NCBI RefSeq assembly: GCF_020509005.1
Contig: NC_063020.1
Span: forward strand, 2,232,001-2,296,000
Length of the DNA stretch: 64,000 nucleotides
From: Fulvia fulva
Lineage: Eukaryota; Ascomycota; Dothideomycetes; Mycosphaerellales; Mycosphaerellaceae
Direction of reading: 5' to 3'
The notes beneath the pieces are model-generated. The model did not search any database, had not been told where the DNA came from, and saw only the letters and a program-made list of their open reading frames with translations. The translations under genes were made by a program, and so were the position numbers. Shown piece by piece: positions 29,504-40,106 of this stretch (positions are counted from its first letter, which is position 1; each line of letters starts with the position of its first letter).

Positions 29504-31043
29504 ATGTCCGGTCTTATGCCAATGGCTGTGTACGGCCTCGAGGTCCCAGCCGGCGATGTCGCCATCACTGCGAAGCCAGAGATCCCATCCGCATTCCGCA
29601 TCACTATGGCTGCCATTGACCCCAGCGCTGAGCCTGAGGGCGAGGAGGGCGACGTTCCCCGTGCAACTCTCAAGATCATCCGCCAGTCGCTGATTGACTA
29701 CGATGATGAGGACGACTACGATGCCGAGGACTTTGACGTCGAGGAGATGGAGCGCATGCTGGCCGAGGAGGAAGACGACGATGACGAGGACAGCGAGGAG
29801 GAGGCTAACGGCGGCCCAAGTGACCCAGCCAAGTCCAAGGCCGCGAGGAAGGCAGCTGCCCAGAAGCAAATCGCTGCTCTGCTTGCCGCGCAAGAGGAGG
29901 AGATGGACGTTGATGAGCAGCCGAACGGCGTCAACGGAAAGAAGTCTGCCAAGGCTTTGGGCAAGATGCCAGCCAGCGACGACAGTGAGGATGACGACGA
30001 GCACAGCGAGGACGATGAGGGCGAGGAGTACGAGGAGTTCGTTCTGTGCACTCTTGACCCCACCAAGGTATGCGCTGCTCCATTCTACTTGCATAACCCT
30101 TAGCTAACAACTTTCTTAGAACTACCAGCAGCCACTCGACATCACTGTCGGTGAGAACGAGCGAGTCCTGTTCAAGGTGTCTGGTACCCACAGCATCTTC
30201 CTTACTGGCAACTACGTTGAGCCAGCTCACCAGCCCGGTCCAGATGGCTACGACAGCGAGGAGGATTACGACGAGGAGGACTATGACCTCGAGCCAGACA
30301 GCGATGAGCTTGATGACGAGGAGGATGAGCTTGACGACATCGAGGACCCACGCATCACCGAGCTTGAGGATGAAGAGGAAGCACCAGCTCTTGTCCCATC
30401 CAACAAGGCGGACAAGAAGGCCGAGAAGAAGGGCAAGAACAAGCGCCCAGCGGAGGATGAGCTCGCCAATGGCGCATCGCTTGACGATCTCGTGACCGCA
30501 GCCAAGAAGGAGGCCAACGGCGAGGAGAAGCTCACCAAGAAGCAGAAGAAACAGAAGAAGAACGACGGAACTGCTGCCGCGGTCGAGGAGCCATCGTCTG
30601 CGAAGTCTGACAAGAAGGTTCAGTTCGCAAAGAACCTCGAGCAAGGTCCTACTCCAACCAAGGACGCCAAGAAGGATGATAAGTCAAAGGCTGGGCTCGG
30701 TGTGAAGAAGGTCGGTGGTGTCACCATTGATGATAAGAAGGTCGGCACCGGCCCAGCAGCCAAGAACGGTGACCGCGTTGGTCTGCGATACATCGGCAAG
30801 CTCGTCAGCAACGGCAAGGTCTTCGACAGCAACAAGAGCGGCAAGCCATTCACCTTCAAGCTTGGTGCCGGTGAAGTCATCAAGGGTTGGGAGATCGGTA
30901 TCCAGGGCATGACCGCTGGCGGTGAGCGACGCATCACCATCCCAGCCAAGCTGGCATACGGCAACAAGGGCGCACCACCCGCGATTCCAGGTAACGCCGA
31001 CCTGGTCTTTGACGTCAAGCTCCTCTCCATCGGCGGCCGATAG
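29504..31043 (+). CDS. Nucleolar FKBP-type prolyl isomerase (FPR3/FPR4-like)
   Basis: Two exons, 29504-30067 and 30120-31043, with a 52-bp intron (GTATGC donor, GCTAAC branch, TTAG acceptor), giving 495 residues. The N-terminal 240 residues form a nucleoplasmin-like region: MAVYGLEVPAGD, long Asp/Glu tracts, then after the intron NYQQPLDITVGENERVLF and VSGTHSIFLTGNYVEP. A Lys-rich linker follows. Residues about 385-495 are the FKBP domain with RYIGKL, KVFDSN, FTFKLGAGEVIKGW and AYGNKG, all expected ligand-pocket residues present. Yeast Fpr3/Fpr4 are nucleolar histone chaperones and prolyl isomerases, Fpr4 acting on histone H3 prolines; the same is inferred. Choosing between FPR3 and FPR4 is not meaningful here. 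Confidence 0.93.
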
Positions 31044-31686
31044 ATCGACGACTTCACCATCACCGACTACCGATCGACGACTGTGTTTTGCTCCGAGTGT
31101 ACTATGTTACGGCCTTTTCATGGAGCGGATCGAACTCTACTTTCGGTCCCAAATGCTGGAGGGAGGACGAGTTCTGAAAGCATCTGCTTTGTGCTGCATT
31201 GCGTTTCTTTGTTCTTGGCGCGATGATACCCGACTTGCAAGATGATGTTGGCATTTGCAGGAATGATGGGTGCATTGTCTGGCTCTGGCCCAATAGCCAA
31301 GGTCCTGACACGACACAAAAAAGTATGTATACAATAGCTACCGGCGTTGGGGTCAATGGTGTCTGTGTGGGTAGTGTAGTCTGTTTTGATGGAAATACAA
31401 ATGTGTGATTACAGCCTCCTCCCACGGTCTCTCTTCTGCTGTCGTCGAAACTTACCCAGAGTCGATGCTTTTCGCGGATAAATGATTGAACAACCAGATT
31501 AAGGTCTTGCGCATGTTTGGAAGAGCTTCAAGTTCAGACATGCGCTACACTGACAGCCGACTGTATGCTCAGCTAGATACTCCTGAGCCTTCAAGACAGC
31601 TAGACGCACGCGTATGCAACCATACTACCTCCCGGGATGTGCTCCAACATTGGTGCATAGATATGGGGTCGCTCGTATTCTTCTAG
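31044..31686. other. Spacer between convergent genes
   Basis: 3' regions of the FKBP gene and the F-box gene at 31687. No supported gene. Confidence 0.4.
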
Positions 31687-32597
31687 CTATTCCTCATCAT
31701 CGTTGTCGAGAACGGCGGCATCGACACCGCTCGCAGGTCTAGCTGCCATCTCGCCTTTCTTCAAGCCTTGCTTGATCACTTCAAGCTGCTGACTATTTGT
31801 CAACCACGACCACGCCTCCTTGCCTGAATGACAGCCACGAAGAAATACATGCGGAGTTTTGGCCTGCTGTTCCTCCGAGACTTGTCTTCCGGCTACGACA
31901 CTTTCAAGGTATCGCTCTTCGCGATCGTACATGATCTCTAGCACTCCCCATATTTCCACAGCTGCTCTCATCTGGTCAGACTGTTGCTTCGCCAGTACCG
32001 GCCAGTAGGTAGTGACGTGATCCATCAGAATACCGACAGTGACACCTTGCGTTGCCTGTAGCGTGTCTTCGATCGCGCAGAAGAAGCCGTTGAACTTGCC
32101 CGCCATCATGTATGCGCAGGAGGTAACAGCTGGCTGAGTGATGAACATCTCGCGATATGTTAAAGCCGTGTCGAAGGAGTGTAGACGAGCTAAGTCGAAG
32201 TACCCGTAGTCGTTGTCGAATGCTAAAGTGTTGCCGAGCAGACGATTGACCGGAGTACCCGAATTTCTATCGTACCACGTTGCACCTGAACTTTCTCCAT
32301 ATATGCACGCCCGAGCCGGTGGGAGTTGTAGCTGCTCGTTGTCTCACTCATATTAATGCTTACTCGTGCCCATTGGGGAGTCCACCGCTTACCATCCTCC
32401 GGTGAGCCAAAAGCTGCGTCGAGAATACCAATAGGTCGCAGGAAGAGCGCTTCTTGAATCTTCTTCGAGCCGAGTATCGCGTTGCGCCAGAACTGGCAGA
32501 CGCGCTGGGCAAGAAGCAGGTCTTTGGTCGGCAGGCCGTAGAGAATGATTTCGAGCAGTTCGGCCGTGCCGAATGCGGTCTGACAAGCGGTAGACAT
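31687..32597 (-). CDS. F-box protein, two exons
   Basis: The N-terminal frame (32276-32597) reads FGTAELLEIILYGLPTKDLL then AQRVCQFWRNAILGSKKIQE, an F-box. It would stop soon after 32223. A second frame continues AFDNDYGYFDLARLHSFD then LTYREMFITQPAVTSC, which looks like the continuation seen in related fungal F-box proteins. A 53-bp intron at 32223-32275 (donor GTACGA, acceptor TTTAG) joins them in phase, giving 285 residues. F-box proteins bind Skp1 and select targets for SCF ubiquitin ligases; the target here is unknown. Its start resembles that of the gene at 40838 (TAVFGTTELLEDILI), so the two are probably related. Confidence 0.7.
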
Positions 32598-33235
32598 CAG
32601 TGGTATGGTGGAATTTTGCTGTTGCTGTGGATTTCGAGTGGTGTTAGAAAGTTCTCAGATAGGAAGTCGAGACACATGTGATGGTCACGCTAGCGCGCCG
32701 TTGAACAGGGGTCTACTTAAGCGAAGCGCAAAACAGCTGGAAGCTACGCCATCTGTGATACATCTCAGAGCAAACACGAACATGAAAACCGCCGCCATCT
32801 CCGCCGACACTAGAATGTCACTACGTCCAGACCACGCCTATTCAACCATGAGCGCGTCGTCGGTTGCTGCTTGCGTTTGCGACAAGCACCCATACATGGA
32901 GACTTCTATACTAGAGAGCCTGGCAGGCCGCATTGCCGACGAGTGTCGAAAAAGAGTCGTTGGCGAAGAGCTGGGCGTTCCGACTGCGCGACAAGGATTC
33001 GTCCTAGTTCAGATACTGCGTCTGAGTCTAGTCGATGGGGTTTCATGTGAAAACACTGCGTGGAGAGGCCCGATTTACATGTGATTGCGGCACTAGCGCG
33101 TATTGCCCTCCTGTGGTTTTCAGGGCGCTACGTGCGCAACTCTCCACCTCAAAGACAGAACTTCGAATCACAGATTGGAGCACCAACGCAAGCCCTTCCA
33201 ACCAGTTTGCTGGAAAACCTTGCGTGGCATCCACC
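32598..33235. other. Divergent promoter region
   Basis: Between the F-box gene (minus) and the 2EXR-type gene at 33236 (plus). ORFs such as 32605-33084 (plus) cover it but have irregular composition and no recognised content; treated as chance. Confidence 0.4.
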
Positions 33236-33977
33236 ATGGCTGAATCAAATACCGTCAAAGATATCCGCGCAGTCGCCAAGGCCGAACTCCTCCAAGCGCA
33301 CCCAAACATACCGATTGCAGCAATGGAAGAGTTACTAGACAGCGTTGTCGCTGACACCGAGAAAGTGATCAAGAAGCAGTAAGCCCTGCACACCGGCAAT
33401 ACCCTCCTCACTCCGCTGACGCTTCATCAGAGACCCCATCGCGCCCTGCATCACCTTCTTCACCCTCCCAAACGAGCTGCGCACTAGAATCTACCGACTC
33501 ATCGTCACTTTCAGCCCATACTCGACTCTCTCAGCTCCCCTCCTCATCCACGGCGACATTGAGCGCCTTCTCGACACTGACTTCGTCTTCCCCGCCATCC
33601 TCCATACCTCGCAGCAGATGAGACAAGAAGCGCAAGAAGTCTACTATGGCCGGAACAAATTCGTCGTTGAGCTGGGCTACGACTTCCTTACCATTGAGGA
33701 TTTCGACATCCCGGAGGTGCTCGAGTGGATGAAAGTCGTTGGGAGAGAGAGGGTCAAGATGATCAAGTATTTGGAGTTCAATATCAGGGTCTCACCGGAT
33801 GTTGATCGTCCAAGTATGTCGCTTGCGCTGTGTCAGAAGGCTAAAGCCTCGCCAGCGGCGTTAGATTTGAGCAAGCCTGTGGAGAAGTGGAACAAGGATG
33901 TGTTCTTGAACGCACTACCGCTGGTCAAGATGGGAGTCTCGATGAAGGTCATCAAGCTTGTTGTTGAGAAGGCATAG
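33236..33977 (+). CDS. 2EXR-type protein, intact member of a tandem pair
   Basis: Two exons, 33236-33378 and 33431-33977 (52-bp intron, GTAAGC donor, ATCAG acceptor), 229 residues. Exon 1 codes for a short N-terminal helix region (AKAELLQAHPNIPIAAMEEL then LDSVVADTEKVIKKQ). Exon 2 opens with ITFFTLPNELRTRIYRLIV and continues to AILHTSQQMRQEAQEVYYGR, the 2EXR/F-box-like signature. The C-terminal half (VLEWMKVVGRERVKMIKYLE) is shared with the next gene. A paralogue with the same first-exon length lies 0.5 kb downstream on the same strand. Function unknown. Confidence 0.75.
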
Positions 33978-34487
33978 CTCCACCAGAGAGGGGGCTGCGG
34001 CCAGCCTTCGAAGAGGGGAGGATCAGAAACTTGGAAGAGATACTCTACGTGCTTCGTTTTGCGCCGCCGAAGTGCAGCCAATGGCGCGGTGGAGATATGT
34101 AGCAGGAAGTATGTACAGAAAGCGCTGCTGCTCACGGGTCTGGGTACTCGATCCAAAAATAAGAACTTTCTGCTCACGGCCTAGCGAGCAGTACAGCAAG
34201 CCATCATCTTAACTGCGGTGTACTATTACGAAGACTACAGAATTTGAGACTCACTGACGTCTTTGAATGTCAAGGTGGTTCTCCGAGGCGTTAAAGTTCA
34301 CTGCGATGCCCATGCGCGCGCAGAGAATGGAGTTTGACATGTGATCGAGCCGCTAGCGCGCTGCTAAAAAGGGGTGTGACTTTCCGGAAGAGGAAGCTGC
34401 AGGGGTCCGTTCATTGCACCCAACCACTAGCATCATCGAACTTCTCACACATCACGCCACCACTACCACCGCCACGAAGCAATCAAC
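33978..34487. other. Spacer between tandem paralogues
   Basis: 3' region of the first copy and promoter of the second. The 150 bp before 34488 resemble the stretch before 33236 in general composition (a TGTGATNGNG block followed by CGCTAGCGC-like sequence), consistent with the promoter having been duplicated with the gene. Confidence 0.4.
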
Positions 34488-35357
34488 ATGGCGGGACCAG
34501 ACGCCGCAGTCGCTATCCGATCCTTCGCGAAAGCGAAACTTCACCTGGACTATCCTTACATGCCTGTGGCCGCCATCGAAGAGCTGCTCGATAGATGTGA
34601 AACCGACACCAAGGCTGTCATCGAGAAGCAGTAAGTCGTACCTCGACTGCTTTTCTCCAATTCCAAGCTTCGGCATTGTCAAAGAGCTCGTGTCGATAAG
34701 CTGATACACAAGCAGGAAGCCAGTGATGGTAGAAATCAAGTCTCGAGTCAGCTTCTTTTCTTTGCCCGCCGAGCTTCGCAACGTCATCTACGAGTTGGCT
34801 ACAACCCCCGGCCCTGACTCGAGCGTCAAAGAAGAGCAGCACGTCGAGTACATGACCATGTATGACGTACCATAGGCGAGGAGACACTGCTCTCCAAACA
34901 TCCCTGCTATAATACAAAGCTCACAACGGCTCCGGAACGAAGCATTGCCAATATATTACGGCATGAACAGCTTCAAAGTGTACTTCTGCTGCATAAGGGA
35001 GTCTCAGGTACGAATTAGAGGTTTGGAGACCGTCCACGATATGCTAACAGAAGGAATCGGCAGGTCCGCTACTTCGACATTCTTCAGACCCAGGAATGGC
35101 TGAGATCTATAGGCAAGACGAGCGCGGCCATGATCAAGAAATTCGGGATTGAGGTCGAGGTTGAGGCAGCCGTCCGCAGTAGCCATCATATGTTCGGGGC
35201 GCTTTGTGCGCGTCTTGGGTGTACGGAGCAGCAGCTTACCGATGGAGTCACGCCAGGGAAGTGGAACCAAGATCTCCTTCGTAAGGCGCTCCCGACCGCT
35301 CTCACAGAGCTTGGTATTGCAGAAGGGTCGATCAAATTCCAGATCAAGGAGTGGTAG
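34488..35357 (+). pseudogene. 2EXR-type paralogue with in-frame stop
   Basis: Exons read by comparison with the copy at 33236: 34488-34630 (143 bp, same length as in the sister gene), 34716-35007 and 35064-35357. Exon 1 codes for AKAKLHLDYPYMPVAAIEEL, matching AKAELLQAHPNIPIAAMEEL of the sister. Exon 2 has VSFFSLPAELRNVIYELATT and, further on, PAIIQSSQRLRNEALPIYYG, but a TAG at 34873-34875 lies in frame between them. Exon 3, after an intron with a TGCTAAC branch site, gives WLRSIGKTSAAMIKKFG and a 98-codon end without stops. A 60-bp intron at 34860-34919 could skip the stop but would also remove the conserved PAIIQ part. A recent pseudogene, or a gene truncated to about 102 residues, is the simplest reading. 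Confidence 0.6.
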
Positions 35358-35568
35358 ATATGGGTCGAGCTACAACTGGGTATACGAATGGACTACCGGA
35401 GGTGGCAGAGCGAGGTCTGGTTGTTGTCGAGGCTTTGAGGTTGCATCGCTTGTGGTATTTAGCCGCTACTAGAGTAAACTCCGAATAACCAAACATAGCG
35501 CCGAGGGTATATCTCCAGGAACAAAAGGGGTATCATAACTCATAACTCGTCCGACCGCCCTCCGCACA

Positions 35569-36402
35569 TCACCCCTCCATCACGCCACCATAGCTGCGCC
35601 CAACCTTCCTCGCCCTTAATTCCCTCGCCACCTGCGGCGTCCATGTTCCCGCGAACAGAGCATCACACTCGTCCTCATCCCCACTATCGAACTCCAGCTC
35701 CTCCATGATCGTCACCTCATTCGGCGGCACAATGCATGAACTCCTTCTCCTCTTCCTCTCCTCACTCTCTCTCCTTTGCAGCATCAGCGCCCCTTCCTCA
35801 TCTCCTTCATCTTCTCGCTCCCACACACTACTTCGGCAAACCCTCTTCGTCTCGAGAATGAACTTTCCAACTTTATATTTCTGGCTCTCTTCCTCGGCTG
35901 AGACGTACTTCCACCCCAACACGCTCCCGCATTGCGCGCAGGAGATGTCGCCGACTGTGTGGGCACCTGTGACGAGCTGGCGCGGAACGGGCTTGTGCGT
36001 GTAGGTGTTTGGGAGATTCGGAAGGGCGTCGTTTCTGGCTTTGGCCGTTGTGAGGCTTGTAGGATTCGCTGAGATGGATGAGGTCGAAGGCGCTACGAGG
36101 TAGGCTCTTCCATGGCGGCCTGTAAAGCCTTTGGAGATGATCTGGGTGCTGAGAGCGAGGTCGGAGAGGCAGCGAGCGCAGCGGAGGTGAGATGCGTGGC
36201 CGGAGAGGTAGGACTCGGATGTTGGACAGCCTGTTTCGAGTGAATCGTTGCTTAAAGTGGAAGCGTTGCTGTCGGTGCTGCTTTTGCGCCGGCGGAAAGG
36301 GAGGGACGGAACTAGGTAAGTCGGGAACAGAGATGGAGGCGATGGTATGGACGGGAAGGGCATATTGTCGTAGTCGTCTGGACGGTACCGCAAAGGTGAC
36401 AA
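35569..36402 (-). CDS. Yippee-like zinc-binding protein
   Basis: Single exon of 277 residues. After a Ser/Pro-rich N-terminus of about 70 residues the Yippee/Mis18 fold appears. LRCARCLSDLALSTQIISKG supplies the first CxxC pair, and VTGAHTVGDISCAQCGSVLG plus WKYVSAEEESQKYKVGKFIL the second CxxC pair and its flanking strands. These four Cys bind structural zinc. The two halves are separated by about 35 extra residues (TSSISANPTSLTTAKARND and on), which is longer than in animal Yippee. The C-terminus is acidic, then basic. Yippee proteins are conserved but poorly understood; nuclear or spindle-associated roles have been reported in animals. Met14 is an alternative start. Confidence 0.88.
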   Translation of the reverse strand: MSPLRYRPDDYDNMPFPSIPSPPSLFPTYLVPSLPFRRRKSSTDSNASTLSNDSLETGCPTSESYLSGHASHLRCARCLSDLALSTQIISKGFTGRHGRAYLVAPSTSSISANPTSLTTAKARNDALPNLPNTYTHKPVPRQLVTGAHTVGDISCAQCGSVLGWKYVSAEEESQKYKVGKFILETKRVCRSSVWEREDEGDEEGALMLQRRESEERKRRRSSCIVPPNEVTIMEELEFDSGDEDECDALFAGTWTPQVARELRARKVGRSYGGVMEG

Positions 36403-37190
36403 TAAAGCCGTGACCAGCGATCTTGGGTATTGATACTACCAGCTCATGTCAAGAAGCGCTGGAGCAGTGAATGAGGTGTAGATATCGACTAGGGTGAGAG
36501 GTGAAGCCAAGGGAAGCTTCCTGGTTGCAGCATAGGATACTGCTATGACATGCTGGATGCTGGATGCTGGATGCTGGATGCTGGATGCTGTGGCAAGGAG
36601 ATGTGGTGGTCGGGATAGCTCTTTCTGATCTGACTTGCCGTATCTAGAGCAGCCTATCTCCGCTCCTTCCCGGATGATCTGATGGTATGGGCACATGATG
36701 CGAGACATACAGCAGTCGGTGTTCGGTAATGCGGAGGGTCGTGTCATTCGCTGCTTTGTTCATGTCGGTCAGCTGCCAGCTTGCCAGTGCCAGCTTCATC
36801 CTCAGAGGCTCAAAGTGAGCTTGTGATGATCGGCGCGGGGCATTCCGGCTTCTCTTCGGGAAGTCGCGACCACTTTCAGCGGCAACCACTTCAACTTCTT
36901 GCACAAAGCATCGATGTTGCTTTATCGGACTCAAGCCGTTGATTGGATATGCGAACGGCGAGGAGAAGAAGGACAGCCCCGATGCTGATGACTGTCGGAT
37001 GGGAGGGGCAACCCGTAGCAATGATGCCACATCCCTCCGGGGATACATTGAGCAGAGATGGCGCCGATCTCCCCGTCACTCACCCTTGAGAAGACTGCTT
37101 ATATCATCGTTAAGATGATGACATTGCCTCTGTTCAGAGCTGCAGAGACGTCTGGTCATGCACGCGTCTTATTACCAAGACAGCGACACC
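36403..37190. other. Divergent promoter region with a minisatellite
   Basis: Between the Yippee-like gene (minus) and the SnoaL-like gene (plus). Contains the 7-bp tandem repeat at 36550-36590. No supported gene. Confidence 0.4.
36550..36590 (+). repeat. 7-bp tandem repeat (ATGCTGG)n
   Basis: Five perfect ATGCTGG units (36550-36584) and a partial sixth. Non-coding. The unit is not a multiple of three, consistent with a non-coding position. Confidence 0.9.
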
Positions 37191-37649
37191 ATGTCAGCAC
37201 CTGGAACTACCATCGCGAGGATTGCAGAGGGCTCATCCATTCGTGACGAGCAGGAAACGATTGAGTACCTGGAGAAGCTAACATGGTCCATCATGGAAGC
37301 GCGGAATCGGCGTGACTACGAGTACCTTCGGAGCGCAGACTTCCTGGGACCCTCCTGGACTGCTTCGCTGGACTACAACGTCAAGGAGCCTCCACGTTTG
37401 GAAGAGCATATCGCCGAGTATGAGAAGATGGTGGAAGAGTACCCCGAGCATCGCCTGAGATTGCTAGATGCAAGCACCAGCCTTGACCTCGAGCATCGCT
37501 ATGCATCAGTCTATCTAAACATGGAGCTTACTGGTCATCCTCCAGGCGTGGTGCAAACCGGCATCGGAGTGTTTGACTGGAGGCTAGTAAGACAGAAGTG
37601 GGTATGCTCCAAGATGATGGGCATGAGAGGAGGTAGTTATGGCAAGTGA
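37191..37649 (+). CDS. SnoaL/NTF2-like fold small protein
   Basis: 152 residues from the ATG at 37191 (an in-frame ATG at 37158 would add 11). The order of elements is that of the NTF2/SnoaL cone fold: a helix with LTWSIMEARNRRDYEYLRSA, then FLGPSWTASLDYN, EEHIAEYEKMVEEYPEHRLR, and strands ASVYLNMELTGHPPGVVQTG and GVFDWRLVRQKWVCSKMMGM. Many fungal members are uncharacterised, some are polyketide cyclases or dehydratases; no substrate can be inferred and no biosynthetic neighbours are adjacent. No signal peptide. Confidence 0.65.
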   Translation: MSAPGTTIARIAEGSSIRDEQETIEYLEKLTWSIMEARNRRDYEYLRSADFLGPSWTASLDYNVKEPPRLEEHIAEYEKMVEEYPEHRLRLLDASTSLDLEHRYASVYLNMELTGHPPGVVQTGIGVFDWRLVRQKWVCSKMMGMRGGSYGK

Positions 37650-37922
37650 TCGGGCACTCGAACTTGCCATTCATCGCACATATTGTAAACATTTGTCGGG
37701 AGGGGAGATACAATTACAGTTGCATTCACTTCGGGTGCATCTGTTAACAAGAGTTGGAATATAAAGATCTACATCTCAGGCGCCAAACATGACTTCCGAC
37801 TCAACGTGAGCAACTTCATCTTCGACCTGAGCATCCACGAGACTGACGCACTTTGTGTTTTGGGATCATCATACGGCACTCGATCGAAGTCAAATTCTTT
37901 GACCAAGTCTCTGAAAGTCAGG

Positions 37923-38459
37923 ATGAACGACGAGGACGAAGGCCAACAATCGACTGATCGTGGCAATGACAACACTGTCCCTCAGCCTACGCGGAATGAT
38001 ACACCCGTCCCAACAGCGCCCGACAATGAGCGCAAGGTAAGTGTACGAGACAGGGTGAACCGATGCGTGACTTGTCCTTGTCGCCATCACCTTCGACTCA
38101 ATCTGTACGCTAACATCTCGGAAGAAGTCCAGCAAGGCAGCAAACCCACCACGCCGACGGAAATAGCACAGCACCAGACAGCCAGTCAGGGCAACAACGA
38201 TCTACGCATTCGAGTTCGAGCGCTGATACCTTCACGAATCGCATCGGACGTGAAGAACGATGGCCTTGACCACGCCACAGATACGCTTCTACGAGACGAG
38301 AGGACAAGAATGGACCTCGACATTTCGGGACAGCTCGTCATTCACCACATGCGACGCGACAACTCCAAACTGGAAGGACCTGCTGATGAGCCTGGCTGGA
38401 CACCGGACGAATACGACAGATGGCTGGACGAGCAAGAAGAAAGCAATGGAGGTTCATAG
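37923..38459 (+). CDS. Hypothetical hydrophilic protein, possible optional intron
   Basis: First ATG at 37923 opens an uninterrupted frame of 178 residues to 38459. Inside it 38037-38132 looks like a perfect intron: GTAAGT donor, GCTAAC branch, CCAG acceptor, 96 bp long. Because 96 is a multiple of three and contains no stop, retained and spliced forms (178 or 146 residues) share the same ends. A competing acceptor a few bases earlier (GGAAG) would instead give a product of about 51 residues. The protein is very polar, rich in Asp, Arg, Thr and Gln, ends GWTPDEYDRWLDEQEESNGG and has no recognised domain. The existence of the gene is uncertain. Confidence 0.4.
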   Translation: MNDEDEGQQSTDRGNDNTVPQPTRNDTPVPTAPDNERKVSVRDRVNRCVTCPCRHHLRLNLYANISEEVQQGSKPTTPTEIAQHQTASQGNNDLRIRVRALIPSRIASDVKNDGLDHATDTLLRDERTRMDLDISGQLVIHHMRRDNSKLEGPADEPGWTPDEYDRWLDEQEESNGGS

Positions 38460-38498
38460 GATCTAGCTCCGAGGCTCCGAAGGCACCCTTGACAACCA

Positions 38499-40106
38499 CT
38501 ACATCTCACGAGCCGTTACCCGCATCCACATCCCAGTCTGCACGAAGGCGGCGACGTTAAAGTCCACCTCGAAAGCTTTGGCCGGGTCACACAGCGACCA
38601 CTCGAATCGTTTCGAAAACTCGGCCACCAGCTTGTTGAGCTCCATCAACGCAACATTCTGTCCGAGACACTTCCAGCGGCCCCACCCAAAGACCAGATCG
38701 TCTGTGCGAGACATGTGTGTCAGTGTGTCTGACGACTCGCAATCTCCTCCGGCTGAGACCAGGATCCATCTTTCGGGTCGGAAAATGTCTGGATCTGGCG
38801 CGAACGTGACTGGACTACGTTGGATAGCGAAAGTCGACCACCTGTGCGTATTTTAGCCACGCACGTTCGAACAAGACTTCAAGACTTACCCAACCTTCGT
38901 TCCTTCGGGAACAAAATATCCGTCTAACTCATCTCCACCTTTCGGCACCACCTTCGAGTTCAGAAAGCTCACAGGCGGCTGTAGCCTCAACGATTCTTTG
39001 ATGCAAGCCTGGAGATATGGCATTTCGCGCGCTTGCTTGTCGCTGATGACACCCTCAACCCAGCCACTTTGTTCGATCTCCTGGACAAGCTTGCGCTGCG
39101 CATGAGAGTTACTTGCGAGATGAAGTAACACCATACGTAAGGCGACCGCTGTGGTCTCAGCGCCGGCGAGGACCTGCAAGAGCGCCTCGGTCTCGAGCTG
39201 ATCAACGGGCAGACCACGTCGAATAAAGGAGCCCAACATGTCCTGCTTGTCGACCGGTACTGCAGCTCCTCCTCCCTTCAGTCCCATTTCGACCAACCTC
39301 TCCTCCACGGCTTCCTTAGCAAGAGAGACTGACTGTAGCACACCAGCATCACTCCCTCCAAATATCCCCTGCAACCTCATCCCTTGCTCCATCACCCGAT
39401 ACACCCACGGCACCTCAATCAGCACACTCAACAAAGTCACCGCCTTCTTCGTCTGCTCCATAATCCCACTCACATCGCGGTCCTCCTTCAAACATCCAAA
39501 CGTCTTCCCAAAAGCCAGCGCACTAATCACATCCATCGTAAAGAAACTCGCCTTCGCCGAAAGGTCCACCGGCCTGAAAGCATCCTTATCACTAACATAC
39601 TTTTCCTCGATCAACTTCACAAACTCCTCCACCTGCACATCCATATCGCTCTCCATATCCAGATTCTCCTTCCCGCTATACCCCGCCGCCATCTGCTGCC
39701 TCTTTTCATTATGCACTTTATCATCGCGTGTGCTCAAGATATTGTCGACCCCTGCTTTGGAGCGGAAGACTATGCCGCCGTGTGATCGAGTGTAGGGTGA
39801 ACGAGCAGCTGAGATCTTGCGGATGATCTCGGGGTTGGAGGTGAGGACGTGGTCGGGGGCTATGCGAACGAGGGGCCCGTAGTGGAAACAGATTTGGCCG
39901 TAATTGGGGAAGGAGTTGCCACTGAGGATCCAGGATAGTTGCGGGATGATGGACCAGTGGGACAGCGTTGGACCCGGGATGTGGGAGAGACGGCGGTAGG
40001 AGAGGTAGGACCAGAGGGCGTATGCTATGATGGCGAGGACCGGTACGACTGTAGTAAGACTCATGCCAAGTGGTAGGACCACGGCACTCAATAGCAATTT
40101 GGACAT
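38499..40106 (-). CDS. Cytochrome P450 monooxygenase
   Basis: Two exons, 38890-40106 and 38499-38841, joined over a 48-bp intron (GTAAGT...CGCACAG), 519 residues. The start at 40106 gives a normal P450 N-terminus with a membrane anchor (VVPVLAIIAYALWSYLSYRR) and the hinge IPGPTLSHW; an upstream ATG at 40202 would add 32 residues. I-helix AGAETT, K-helix ExxR in KESLRL, PERW, and the haem loop FGWGRWKCLG with Cys464 are all present. Endoplasmic-reticulum-anchored haem-thiolate oxygenase; the general look is that of the pisatin demethylase-type fungal P450s, but the family number and substrate cannot be assigned. Without the intron the haem-binding end would be lost. No synthase or other pathway gene lies next to it. 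Confidence 0.93.

Noticed and set aside
29489..30644. Long hydrophobic ORFs antisense to the FKBP gene
   Set aside because: They are mirror images of the Asp/Glu and Lys repeats on the coding strand, where GAG/GAC codons read as Leu/Val on the other strand.
34860..34919. A 60-bp intron that would bypass the in-frame stop in the second 2EXR-type copy
   Set aside because: It would delete the PAIIQ part conserved in the sister gene, and the acceptor (CAAAG) and branch site are weak. Left as an alternative to be tested by RNA.
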